Source of the DNA: Oceanobacillus limi
GTDB lineage: Bacteria; Bacillota; Bacilli; Bacillales; Amphibacillaceae
DNA: 64,000 bases
NCBI RefSeq assembly: GCF_900111445.1
Contig: NZ_FOHE01000006.1
Span: forward strand, 149,499-213,498
Reading direction: 5' to 3'
The notes under the pieces are model-generated. The model saw nothing but the letters and a program-made list of their open reading frames with translations. It made no database searches and was not told the DNA's origin. Position numbers and translations under genes: made by a program. Shown here piece by piece: positions 34,404 through 42,858 of the stretch (its first letter is position 1; each line of letters begins with the position of its first letter).

Positions 34404-35549
34404 ATGGAATTTACGGTTAATCTTCCATATTTTAAAAAAGCAATCTCCATCGTTAGTAATATTGTATCTGCAAAGACTACACTTTCATTATTAACTGGAG
34501 TAAAATTAGTTGCATCTGCAGATAAACTGACTCTAATCGGAAGTAATGCGGATGTGATTATTCAAAAAGACATTCCAAAGTATATGGATGGAAAACAGGT
34601 ATTAGAAGTCTATCAACCTGGTAGCATCATTCTTTCAGCAAAATATCTAAGTGACCTTGTAAGTAAATTACCAGGTGAAATACATATTAAAGTAAACGAA
34701 CATGACAGAGTAACGATACAGTCTGAGGAAGTCATAACCACGTTCAATGGTATGAATCCAGATGATTACCCAACTGTTCCTAGCGTAAAAGAGATAAGTA
34801 GGGTTCAATTAGCAAGTAATGAATTGGCAGAGATCATTAAGCAGACTGGGTTTGCTGTTTCTAAAAATGAGTCTCGACCTGTACTTACAGGTGTGCAATT
34901 TAGTTTGAAGGACAACGAGCTTATTGCCGTTGCTACAAATTCTCATCGATTAGCTTTGCGGAAACAGAAAGTTCGTACCGGTGATAACTGTACTTGTATT
35001 ATACCAAGTAACACACTACAGGAATTAACGAAAATAATAGGCACTGGTTCAACACCCATCAATGTTTCTATATCGGAAAAGCATATTGCCTTTGAAGCAG
35101 AATTAACTACTTTATATTCGAAATTAATAGAGGGGAATTACCCCGATATATCAACTTTAGTACCAGCCGAATCAAAAACTATCCTAACATTAGATACGAA
35201 AAATTTATTAAATGGAATAGATCGTGCGCGTCTTTTTGCTAGTGATAGGAAAAATAATAATATACATATTGAAAGTGAAGATAGTTCAATGATGAAAATC
35301 TCTTCCAATTCAACAGAAATAGGTAACATAGAAGAAACACAAGCAATCTATTCGATTGAAGGAGAGAAGCAATTTAAGATTGCCCTTGATGGAAATCTAA
35401 TAGTCGATGCATTAAAGGTTATCAAGGAGGAGTTGGTAATGATTTCAATAAACGGCTCCATTAGACCTGTGCTAATGCAACCAAAAGGAAATAACAACTA
35501 TCTCCATTTAATATCACCAGTTCGATCCTATGAAACAGCTAATACATAG
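34404..35549 (+). CDS. dnaN: DNA polymerase III beta subunit (sliding clamp) paralogue
   Basis: A 381-residue beta clamp with three similar domains, including MEFTVNLPYFKKAISIVSNI in the first and VQFSLKDNELIAVATNSHRL AL in the second, and the C-terminal PVLMQPKGNNNYLHLISPVR matching the canonical RPFVIRP...QLILPVRTY end. The context is not dnaA-dnaN-recF; it follows a Nudix gene among small genes. It is therefore most likely a second clamp, as known in the Bacillus cereus group. GGGAGG precedes the ATG. Confidence 0.85.
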   Translation: MEFTVNLPYFKKAISIVSNIVSAKTTLSLLTGVKLVASADKLTLIGSNADVIIQKDIPKYMDGKQVLEVYQPGSIILSAKYLSDLVSKLPGEIHIKVNEHDRVTIQSEEVITTFNGMNPDDYPTVPSVKEISRVQLASNELAEIIKQTGFAVSKNESRPVLTGVQFSLKDNELIAVATNSHRLALRKQKVRTGDNCTCIIPSNTLQELTKIIGTGSTPINVSISEKHIAFEAELTTLYSKLIEGNYPDISTLVPAESKTILTLDTKNLLNGIDRARLFASDRKNNNIHIESEDSSMMKISSNSTEIGNIEETQAIYSIEGEKQFKIALDGNLIVDALKVIKEELVMISINGSIRPVLMQPKGNNNYLHLISPVRSYETANT

Positions 35550-35610
35550 GGGAGGATAGTGAGATTAGAAAAAGTATTGTAGCTTAGGTTACTTTATGTA
35601 GGAGGGGGAA

Positions 35611-35814
35611 ATGATTATTAATTTGGTACAAAATCTTCATGAGTTTTCTGTGTTACTTTTACTTTTGGGCTCCTTTATTTATTATAGACAACTTAGAAAA
35701 GTAAAACGGGAAAGGAAACTTACCTCCTTAGAATCAACCATGTATGTGATTACACAGCTAGCATATATTCTCTGGGCGGGTAGTTATTTGCTCATGATAC
35801 TAGATAAAAACTAA
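35611..35814 (+). CDS. Small two-helix membrane protein
   Basis: 67 residues: helices at about 8-25 (FSVLLLLLGSFIYYRQL) and 45-62 (VITQLAYILWAGSYLLMI), with a basic loop KVKRERK between. AGGAGGGGG precedes the ATG. Unknown. Confidence 0.55.
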   Translation: MIINLVQNLHEFSVLLLLLGSFIYYRQLRKVKRERKLTSLESTMYVITQLAYILWAGSYLLMILDKN

Positions 35815-35883
35815 ACAAAGAAACGGTTAGTTAGTGAATGTATTTATTGAATTAATATCTATCCGAGGATAATGAGGTGAAGG

Positions 35884-36591
35884 ATGAAAAATCAAGTAAG
35901 AGCAGCGTTTAATCAACTAGCCAATGTGTATGAAAACTCTGTAGACACTACAAGTATGTACAATAGTGAATATGAAAGACCCGCAATGATGGCACATATT
36001 CCATCTGATTTGAGTAACAAGAGTGTATTGGATGCAGGATGTGCTGCGGGTTGGTATACAGAACAATTACTCCAAAGAGGAGCAAATGTAGTTGCAACAG
36101 ATATTAGTCCAAAAATGATTGAATCAACTAGGAGAAGAGTTGGGAGTACAGCTGAATTGATTTGTTTAGATCTAGAAGATAATATACCGTTTGCAGATCG
36201 AACATTTGATTTTATAATTAGTTCTTTAACACTCCATTATTTAAAGGAGTGGGATCATACATTTCGTGAGTTTCAACGCATACTTAAACCCGGTGGAATA
36301 ATACTATTTTCCATTCACCACCCGTTTTCAGATATTGAATTACTGTCAAATGGCAGCTACTTTTCTACTGATTTAATTTTAGACACGTGGAATAAAGAGG
36401 GAAAGTCCTATGAAGTTCCTTTCTACCGAAGACCTTTACAGCAAATTCTGAATAAAACCTTGCAGTATTTTTCTATTAGAAAAGTAATTGAACCTCAGCC
36501 AACAATCCAGTTTAAAAGGAATTATCCAGACAAATATGAAAAACTACAAAGGAAGCCCCAATTTCTGATGATTAAGGCATCTAGAGACTAG
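35884..36591 (+). CDS. Class I SAM-dependent methyltransferase
   Basis: 235 residues of the UbiE/BioC-like group. Motif I is SVLDAGCAAGWYTEQLLQRG, motif II VVATDISPKMIESTRRR, then LDLEDNIPFADRTFDFIISS and LKPGGIILFSIHHPFSD. GAGGTGAAGG precedes the ATG. Substrate unknown. Confidence 0.87.
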   Translation: MKNQVRAAFNQLANVYENSVDTTSMYNSEYERPAMMAHIPSDLSNKSVLDAGCAAGWYTEQLLQRGANVVATDISPKMIESTRRRVGSTAELICLDLEDNIPFADRTFDFIISSLTLHYLKEWDHTFREFQRILKPGGIILFSIHHPFSDIELLSNGSYFSTDLILDTWNKEGKSYEVPFYRRPLQQILNKTLQYFSIRKVIEPQPTIQFKRNYPDKYEKLQRKPQFLMIKASRD

Positions 36592-36673
36592 ACACGAGTA
36601 ATAGTAATTTCGATTGGTTTATTCTTGCCTCGAGTCTGTAGTTAACCAAAATTAAAGTTAATGGAGGGCTTTC

Positions 36674-37078
36674 ATGAGAAAATATTTAGGTGTTGTTCTC
36701 CTAGTTCTTTTGTTAATTTCCTGTTCCAGCAATACCTATAAAGGGTTGATACTAGTAGAGGCTCAGGAAGTTAACGCAGATGAAACGTACGAGGAGCCTA
36801 CTTCGATTGCGGAAGCTAAAACATTAGAGGAACTAATAGCGATATTTAAACAAATTAACTGGGAGCCACACATAGACCCGTCCATGGAAAGAAAAGAGGA
36901 TGTGCTAGTATCTCTTTACTATAAATCAAGTGATAATACTACAAGGAAACGTTACGCATATCGAATTTGGTTTAATAACGGAGGAACTGCAATGATTATT
37001 AGTGATCATGAGAAAGAAGGGTATGGCGGATTGAATAAGAGAAGCGCAAAAAAGTTAAAAAAGATACTCCTGAAATAG
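36674..37078 (+). CDS. Small lipoprotein
   Basis: 134 residues with a signal peptide ending in the lipobox LISC (Cys17), so lipid-anchored outside the membrane. The mature part has TSIAEAKTLEELIAIFKQIN and a basic C-terminus. No known family. Confidence 0.65.
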   Translation: MRKYLGVVLLVLLLISCSSNTYKGLILVEAQEVNADETYEEPTSIAEAKTLEELIAIFKQINWEPHIDPSMERKEDVLVSLYYKSSDNTTRKRYAYRIWFNNGGTAMIISDHEKEGYGGLNKRSAKKLKKILLK

Positions 37079-37095
37079 AGTAGATCGACTTATAA

Positions 37096-37123
37096 AAAAA
37101 TCCGTTCAATTGAACGGATTTTT
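37096..37123. terminator. Bidirectional terminator
   Basis: AAAAATCCGTTCA / TGAACGGATTTTT, a perfect palindrome between convergent genes; both strands have U tails. Confidence 0.9.
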
Positions 37124-37754
37124 AAATAGCTGTTTTGATGCCAAATCCTACTAGAATTAAAGCTGTCGATTTTTGAAAGACCTTTTGGAATTTCGAGTTA
37201 GTCAACCACTTTTTTGCATAATCGATTACATAAGCTAGAAATAAAAACCATAGGACCGCAAGCACGGTAAGAATTAGCGCTAATAGGATCAATTGCTGAT
37301 TAACGTTTCCGTTTAAATTTATGAATTGTGGCATGATTGTTATATAAACTATTACTGTTTTTGGGTTTAAGATGTTACTAAGCATCGCCTGAAAAAACGA
37401 ATCTTTATGATGCTGACTCGTGTTTTCAGTAGGGTTATCTTCCTTTGTCTGAAGTTCTTCAAGAGATGAGAATATGCTCTTTGTAAGGAAGCTTTTGATT
37501 CCCAAGTAAATTAAGTATGCAGCTCCTAAATATTTTATGATGTTGAAAAGGATTACAGAATTTGCGATGACAACAGATAAACCAAGGATTGCTATTAGCG
37601 TCCAAAAAGTAAGTCCTGTAGCCATTCCTAGAACAGTAAAGCGTCCAGCTTTCGTTCCGTAGCTAAGTGTGTTTTTTATGAGTAGCATGGTATCTGCGCC
37701 AGGCATGATAACCATCATTGCTGCAATCGATATGTATGTTAACAAGCTATCCAT
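37122..37754 (-). CDS. LysE family amino-acid exporter
   Basis: A 210-residue LysE/RhtB-type efflux protein with about six helices. The N-terminal motif AAMMVIMPGADTMLLIKNTL followed by SYGTKAGRF (PGPxxxxV-like, GxxAG) is diagnostic. It exports amino acids or related compounds. It is divergent from a TrmB-like regulator, with two repeated operator-like sites in the shared 135-bp gap, so its expression is probably controlled by that regulator. Confidence 0.87.
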   Translation of the reverse strand: MDSLLTYISIAAMMVIMPGADTMLLIKNTLSYGTKAGRFTVLGMATGLTFWTLIAILGLSVVIANSVILFNIIKYLGAAYLIYLGIKSFLTKSIFSSLEELQTKEDNPTENTSQHHKDSFFQAMLSNILNPKTVIVYITIMPQFINLNGNVNQQLILLALILTVLAVLWFLFLAYVIDYAKKWLTNSKFQKVFQKSTALILVGFGIKTAI

Positions 37755-37779
37755 AAGTATTTCTCCTTTTTATAAATAG

Positions 37780-37796
37780 TGACTACTAAGGTAACT
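37780..37796. promoter_or_regulatory. TrmB operator-like site 1
   Basis: GTGACTACTAAGGTAAC: inverted GTnAC halves around TACTAAG, near the lysE start. Confidence 0.6.
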
Positions 37797-37850
37797 ACTT
37801 AAGTTAGTTTACCATGTTTTATTGAAAAATCAATACTATTTGTTAAAATA

Positions 37851-37867
37851 GTAACTACTAAGGTTAC
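37851..37867. promoter_or_regulatory. TrmB operator-like site 2
   Basis: GTAACTACTAAGGTTAC: inverted repeat GTAAC-N7-GTTAC, the same core as site 1 71 bp away, just before the regulator start. Confidence 0.65.
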
Positions 37868-37889
37868 AACTATGTTTGTTGGAGGACTT

Positions 37890-38717
37890 ATGAAGGATAC
37901 TATTTTAGATACATTAAAAACGTTGAATTTTAATGAATATGAAGCAAAAGCATATCTAGCATTACTAGAAGAATCACCTCTTACAGGGTATAAAGTTGCG
38001 AAGATTTCAGGAGTTCCACGTTCCAAGGTTTATGAAGTACTAGACAATCTTGCCACTAGAGGGGATATTTTGGTAAGTCCTGGTGAAAAGCCTCAATATA
38101 CTCCTGTTCCTGCAAAAGAGCTTATTAAGAATCGTCGGTTAAAAGCGGAAGAGAATTTTGATCAAGCGGAGGCTTTATTTGAGAGCTATGAAAATTCTGC
38201 TCACGATCGTGAAAATATATGGAATATTACCGGACGTACGGAAATATTTGATAAGGTAAGAACAAGTATCGCTTCTACTGAAAAAAGAATTTTGTTGGAA
38301 ATTTGGAAAGAAGACTACAGCGAATTGGAGACTGAACTAAAACGGGCAGCTGGCAGAGGGATTAGTATTACAATTATTTCTTATGGAGACATCCAGTCTG
38401 ATTTCGCCAACGTTTATAATTACGACATGACTCTCGACATTACAGAGGAATATGGTGGACGGTGGTTGGTTTTTAGTAGAGATGATACGGAAGTAGTGAC
38501 AGGAGTAGTTTCTTTAGGAACAGACAGTCGTGCTGCATGGTCGATGCATCTCGGGTTAGTTATGCCAATCACAGAATTTATTATTCACGATCTTTATCTA
38601 CGGGAGATCATGAATAAACATCGGGATGTGTTAGAAGAAAGTTTCGGTGAAAACCTTCTTCAATTAAGGCGGAAGTTTTCGTTGTATCCTGATTTCAAGA
38701 AACATTACATTAAATAG
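37890..38717 (+). CDS. TrmB family transcriptional regulator
   Basis: 275 residues. The N-terminal winged helix is LKTLNFNEYEAKAYLALLEE and VAKISGVPRSKVYEVLDNLA, characteristic of TrmB, followed by the DUF/ligand domain (RILLEIWKEDYSELETELKR). ATG 37890 follows TTGGAGG. TrmB proteins bind sugars or other small molecules; given the divergent LysE exporter, an amino-acid-like ligand is more likely here, but that is inference. Confidence 0.85.
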   Translation: MKDTILDTLKTLNFNEYEAKAYLALLEESPLTGYKVAKISGVPRSKVYEVLDNLATRGDILVSPGEKPQYTPVPAKELIKNRRLKAEENFDQAEALFESYENSAHDRENIWNITGRTEIFDKVRTSIASTEKRILLEIWKEDYSELETELKRAAGRGISITIISYGDIQSDFANVYNYDMTLDITEEYGGRWLVFSRDDTEVVTGVVSLGTDSRAAWSMHLGLVMPITEFIIHDLYLREIMNKHRDVLEESFGENLLQLRRKFSLYPDFKKHYIK

Positions 38718-38736
38718 TGCTACAAGAGAAAAATTG

Positions 38737-38768
38737 GAATTACTCGGATATGGGTAATTCTTTTTTTG
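38737..38768 (+). terminator. Terminator of the TrmB-like gene
   Basis: GAATTAC / GTAATTC hairpin followed by T7. Confidence 0.85.
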
Positions 38769-38871
38769 ATCGTAATGAAATTACGTATAGGCTTTGCGAC
38801 CAAGGAAAAGTAATTGGAACTTTTCATCCTGTAAAATCGTATAAAAAGGAAGATGCGGAAGGAGGAAAAGG

Positions 38872-39159
38872 ATGAGAAAATCAATTTTATATGGTTTCGC
38901 TGTGTTACTTTTGCTATCAATTACTTCCTTCTTTAATTTCAGTCTTTATCTAAGCATTATATCGATCATTGGATTTGGTTCAGTTTTTATTTCAGGATTA
39001 ATAGTAGGAGCGTTTGTACGGGAACGAGACCTTTATTCAAGTACAAAAAGTAGTAATAGAGAACGTAAGGATCGGAAAATTGGATTACGAATTGCTGCAT
39101 TTGGATTGCCTTTTGTAATTACTTCTATTATTTTGTTCGTGTTTATTCATAATGGGTAA
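38872..39159 (+). CDS. Small membrane protein (DUF5316-like)
   Basis: 95 residues with three hydrophobic segments. The middle reads IIGFGSVFISGLIVGAFVRE then a polar loop RERKDRK, as in the DUF5316 group of Bacillus. GGAGGAAAAGG precedes the ATG. Unknown role. Confidence 0.6.
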   Translation: MRKSILYGFAVLLLLSITSFFNFSLYLSIISIIGFGSVFISGLIVGAFVRERDLYSSTKSSNRERKDRKIGLRIAAFGLPFVITSIILFVFIHNG

Positions 39160-39372
39160 ACTTAATGGATCGAGAATAGTTTGTAAATACCGAATTTTTT
39201 TAGGGAAAGTAGTCTTTGGAGGATTCACCGAGTTACTTAAAAGATCGGAAGGAATTATTCGAATGAATTGCATGTAAAAACAATGGTCAGAAAATTAAAA
39301 TATTTGTAGTTGCATATGGTAAGTTGTGGTAATATGAAGGTACAACTATAGAATAGGATGGAGGTAATGGTT

Positions 39373-39606
39373 ATGGAGACCTTCAATTGGGTTATTTTCA
39401 TTTGGCAAATTTCTTTAGGAATATCAGTATTTACGTTGCTGTATGGTTTCATAATCCGTTCTTGGAAGTTACTATCTATTAGTTTTTTTACATCATTACC
39501 AATCGCATTTTACTTTGCTGGTGCAAACAATGGGTTTCAATTGATTGCCCTAATCCCAGTTCTATTAATTGTGTTGACCTATGTTTTTAAGAGAAAATAT
39601 AGTTGA
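39373..39606 (+). CDS. Small membrane protein
   Basis: 77 residues, three helices (WVIFIWQISLGISVFTLLYG, LLSISFFTSLPIAFYFAG, LIALIPVLLIVLTYVFK). ATG 39373 is chosen because GGAGG sits eight bases before; ATGs at 39358 and 39367 are upstream in frame. No family recognised. Confidence 0.55.
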   Translation: METFNWVIFIWQISLGISVFTLLYGFIIRSWKLLSISFFTSLPIAFYFAGANNGFQLIALIPVLLIVLTYVFKRKYS

Positions 39607-39650
39607 ACTTATACTAATGAAAATAACTAGAGACAGGTCTGGAGGTTATT

Positions 39651-40109
39651 ATGGGTTCAAATCCGAAGTTACCACTTACAGAAGTTGAAAAAACGAAGCT
39701 TCGAATAGCTAAGGTAAGGCTGCAAGAAATAAAATTGTTAAGTTTAGAGGAATTGGTTCATCTATTGGATATATCTCCTGAGCGTGCTCGATTACTAAAG
39801 GGATTAGCAGAATTTCAGGGCGTACCTTCGATTGGATACCAGTTAGCTGAAAAACTCGTTTGTAACTTAAATATCTATTCATTAGATGAGATAAGGGGAG
39901 AAGAGGCAGGACGGTTATTTGATCAGTTAGAGCAACAATTAGGCGTTTGGACAGATAGCTGTGTAGAGGATCAACTTCGGTGTGTTATCAATTATGCCAA
40001 TAATCCAACTAGTAACAAACAATGGTACCATTTCACAGATGAACGAAAAGCCTATCGTGAACGAGTTGGATACCCTGCAAACCGACCACAGAAAGCATGG
40101 TACGAGTGA
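39651..40109 (+). CDS. Helix-hairpin-helix protein (Cdd1/pathogenicity-locus type)
   Basis: 152 residues. LLKGLAEFQGVPSIGYQLAE is a HhH motif expected to touch DNA. The C-terminal half has DSCVEDQLRCVINYANNP, then KQWYHFTDERKAYRER, the conserved WYxxTDE-type motif of the Cdd1 family. TCTGGAGG precedes the ATG. Role unknown. Palindromic repeat copy 9 follows 9 nt after the stop. Confidence 0.75.
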   Translation: MGSNPKLPLTEVEKTKLRIAKVRLQEIKLLSLEELVHLLDISPERARLLKGLAEFQGVPSIGYQLAEKLVCNLNIYSLDEIRGEEAGRLFDQLEQQLGVWTDSCVEDQLRCVINYANNPTSNKQWYHFTDERKAYRERVGYPANRPQKAWYE

Positions 40110-40118
40110 AAGAGAAAA

Positions 40119-40160
40119 GGTGCCAGGCACTTGTCGAATTTTCGACAAGTGCCTGGCACC
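40119..40160. repeat. Palindromic repeat copy 9
   Basis: 42 bp perfect palindrome, AAAAGG on the left and CCTTTTT on the right, 9 nt after the Cdd1-like stop and just before the trp promoter. Confidence 0.92.
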
Positions 40161-40183
40161 TTTTTGAAAAAACCAATTAGGTC

Positions 40184-40212
40184 TTGACTTTTTCACTTTA
40201 CTTCACTAATAT
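40184..40212 (+). promoter_or_regulatory. trp operon promoter
   Basis: TTGACT, a 17-bp spacer and TAATAT; transcription would start near 40219, just ahead of the first T-box. Confidence 0.75.
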
Positions 40213-40229
40213 AATAAATAATAAATTGA

Positions 40230-40508
40230 ACGATCTGAATATTTTGGTGTTGAAGAAGAAGAGTAGCTTTTATGGATGCTGTAGAGAGCTGGTGGTTGGT
40301 GGGAACCAGTGCGGATATAAAAGTGAATGGGCTTCTGAGCCTCTAAACCGAACTCAAATAAATTGATAGTAGGCTTTAGCGAACGTCTCATCGTTACAAG
40401 AGACATGTATTGAAGCATATTGCGTAGATACATAAAGTGAATTGCTTTTTGCAATTAATGAAGGTGGCACCACGGGTTCCTCGTCCTTTGGATGAGGAAC
40501 CCTTTTTG
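40230..40508 (+). promoter_or_regulatory. trp T-box riboswitch 1
   Basis: Stem I has AGTA (40262-40265) across from GAA, followed by the specifier TGG (40328-40330, Trp) and purine. The antiterminator is GAAGGTGGCACCACGGG; TGGC fits the G discriminator of tRNA-Trp. The terminator is GGGTTCCTCGTCC/GGATGAGGAACCC with T5 (40474-40507). Low charged tRNA-Trp should allow read-through into the next T-box. Confidence 0.92.
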
Positions 40509-40524
40509 TATGTAATTAAATATT

Positions 40525-40823
40525 GAAAATCATTGAATAAGAGTAGTACGTAGATCTGATTCATTACAGAGAGTTAAGTGTTGGTGAGAGCTTAATGTGA
40601 TAGGATTTACCGAATGGACTTATGAGAGGCTTTCTGAACCGATCTTGAAGTAGGAAAGCACGGAACTCCACCGTTATAAGGATAGGGTATTTGAAGGGAA
40701 GGTAAATCCTATGTCATTTACCCGAAATAAGAGGGATTAATCACTTTAATCCAAGAAGAGGTGGCACCGCGGTATATCGTCCTCCAATTATAGAGATTTT
40801 GTATAATTGGAGGATTTTTTTAT
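40525..40823 (+). promoter_or_regulatory. trp T-box riboswitch 2 (tandem)
   Basis: A second complete T-box. Specifier TGG at 40615-40617 after GAA, antiterminator GAGGTGGCACCGCGG, terminator ATCGTCCTCCAATTATA paired with TATAATTGGAGGAT and T7 (40777-40823). It lies directly before the trpE ribosome site. Confidence 0.92.
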
Positions 40824-40840
40824 TTCATAAAGGAGGGAGC

Positions 40841-42247
40841 ATGTTGGGAACAAAGATTCCAAAGCAAATCTCACTAAGGGTGAAGGAAATTGAAGGGGAT
40901 ACGTTAACACCGATATCTATTTTTTATCGTTTAATAGGTCAGAAAAAGTTTCTGTTAGAAAGTTCTCTAAAACATGAAAAAAATGGACGATATTCATTTA
41001 TCGGTTGTGATCCTTTCCTGGAAGTAAGAGGACAGGGAGAGGTTTGTCATGTTCACCATATCACCACAAATCAAACCAATACACAACCAGTAACTATTTT
41101 GGAGTTTCTTAAACACCAATTAAGAACATCAATAGGGGATCTACCATTTCCTTTTTATGGTGGTGGCGTTGGATATATCGGGTACGACGTGATTCGGCAA
41201 TTTGAAGATATAGGAGAGATACCACATGATGAATTGCAAATGCCAGAATTCCACCTTATGTTTTATGAAAAGATTGTTATCATGGATCATCAGCTTCAGC
41301 AAGTTTTTATTGTTGTAATAAATCTATCGGGGAATCTAGTCGATGACCGACTGAATGACGAAGTGATAAAAGTAGAACAACAACTCCAAAAGCCTTCCTA
41401 CAAGGAATTTATTAGTGAAGAAGTAAAGACAGGACCTTTTTCTTCGAATATGACAAAAGAAGCGTATATGGAAAAGGTAAACCTAGCGAAGGAGTATATA
41501 AAAAGAGGAGAGATTTATCAAGTCGTGCTATCTCAACGACTTCAAGCAGCTTTTCAAGGAAGTCCTTTTTTATTTTATCGAGAATTGAGAAGGTCTAATC
41601 CTTCCCCGTATATGTTTTACATTGATTTTGATGACTATCTGCTTATCGGCTCTTCTCCAGAAAGTCTAACAACTGTAAGAGGGAAACATGTCCTAACGAA
41701 TCCGATTGCTGGAACTCGTAAAAGAGGAGCAACAGAGAAGGAAGATCTTGCAATAGAAAAGGAACTACTAACGGATGAAAAAGAGTTGGCAGAGCATCGA
41801 ATGTTAGTTGATTTAGGAAGAAATGATTTAGGCAAAGTTTGTGAGGTTGGTAGTATCCAGTTAAGGAAATATTTAACTGTCGAGCGCTATAAACATGTTA
41901 TGCATCTTGTTTCTGAAGTGGAAGGGAAATTACGTAAGAATGTATCCTCATTAGAATCATTGTTTGCCTGTTTACCGGCAGGAACCGTATCAGGAGCACC
42001 GAAAATTCGCGCTATGCAACTCATTAATGAAATGGAGACAACAAAAAGAGGGGTATATTCCGGTGGAGTTGGTTACTTAAATATTAACGGAGATCTGGAT
42101 TTTGCGTTAGCTATTCGGACGATGGTGATAAAAGAAAACAATACTTATGTTCAAGCAGGTGCTGGAGTTGTACTGGATTCTGTGCCAGAAAAGGAATATG
42201 AAGAAACACTAAATAAGGCCAAGGCATTGCTGGAGGTGAAAAAGTGA
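40841..42247 (+). CDS. trpE: Anthranilate synthase component I
   Basis: 468 residues. Makes anthranilate from chorismate and ammonia or glutamine, the first step of tryptophan synthesis. The feedback-inhibition segment LLESSLKHEKNGRYSFIG is present, and the chorismate-binding core carries NPSPYMFYIDFDDYLLIGSS, PIAGTRKRG and LVDLGRNDLGKV. ATG 40841 follows AAAGGAGGG. It overlaps trpG by four bases (GTGA), which implies coupled translation with its glutamine amidotransferase partner. Confidence 0.95.
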   Translation: MLGTKIPKQISLRVKEIEGDTLTPISIFYRLIGQKKFLLESSLKHEKNGRYSFIGCDPFLEVRGQGEVCHVHHITTNQTNTQPVTILEFLKHQLRTSIGDLPFPFYGGGVGYIGYDVIRQFEDIGEIPHDELQMPEFHLMFYEKIVIMDHQLQQVFIVVINLSGNLVDDRLNDEVIKVEQQLQKPSYKEFISEEVKTGPFSSNMTKEAYMEKVNLAKEYIKRGEIYQVVLSQRLQAAFQGSPFLFYRELRRSNPSPYMFYIDFDDYLLIGSSPESLTTVRGKHVLTNPIAGTRKRGATEKEDLAIEKELLTDEKELAEHRMLVDLGRNDLGKVCEVGSIQLRKYLTVERYKHVMHLVSEVEGKLRKNVSSLESLFACLPAGTVSGAPKIRAMQLINEMETTKRGVYSGGVGYLNINGDLDFALAIRTMVIKENNTYVQAGAGVVLDSVPEKEYEETLNKAKALLEVKK

Positions 42248-42858
42248 TTTTGTTAATCGATAATTATGATTCGTTTACATATAACCTGTATCAATATTTT
42301 GGAGAGCTAAGAACAAAGGTTATTGTAAAGCGTAATGATGAAGTCACGATAGAAGAAATTAAGAAAATAAATCCCGATGGAATTGTTTTATCTCCAGGAC
42401 CAGGTCATCCAGATGAAGCAGGAATTTGTATAGAAGTGATTCAATTTTTTTATAAGAAATTACCGATACTAGGTATTTGTTTAGGACATCAAGTGATTGG
42501 TGCAGCTTTGGGAGCAACTATTTCGCAGACTAAGGAGATTAAGCATGGGAAAACATCTCATATAAATCATAACGGATTAGACCTATTTGCATACTTGACT
42601 GTTCCATTACAAGTCATGCGTTATCATTCATTGAGCATCGATAAATATACGTTACCCATTCACTTTAACATAACTGCTTCAGCAATGGATGATGGTGAGA
42701 TCATGGCAATAAGGCATCGAACTTTCCCTGTTTTCGGACTGCAGTTTCATCCAGAATCAATTGGTACCCATCAAGGGAAAGCAATTATAAATAATTTCTT
42801 AACTATGGTAAGAGAGGAGAAGATAGGTCGTGAAAGATTATCTACAGAAACTAGCTAA
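42244..42858 (+). CDS. trpG: Anthranilate synthase component II (glutamine amidotransferase)
   Basis: 204 residues. Supplies ammonia to TrpE. The catalytic Cys sits in LGICLGHQVIGAALG and the His/Glu in LQFHPESIGTHQG. The GTG start overlaps the trpE stop. In B. subtilis this role is played by pabA in the folate operon; here a copy is inside the trp operon. Whether it also serves PabB cannot be read from sequence. Confidence 0.93.
   Translation: MILLIDNYDSFTYNLYQYFGELRTKVIVKRNDEVTIEEIKKINPDGIVLSPGPGHPDEAGICIEVIQFFYKKLPILGICLGHQVIGAALGATISQTKEIKHGKTSHINHNGLDLFAYLTVPLQVMRYHSLSIDKYTLPIHFNITASAMDDGEIMAIRHRTFPVFGLQFHPESIGTHQGKAIINNFLTMVREEKIGRERLSTETS

Noticed and set aside
39160..39357. Coding-like stretch reading VFGGFTELLKRSEGIIRMNC
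   Set aside because: Too short, no start or ribosome site; could be chance.
40206..40454. Open frames on either strand within the trp leader
   Set aside because: The sequence is explained by T-box 1.
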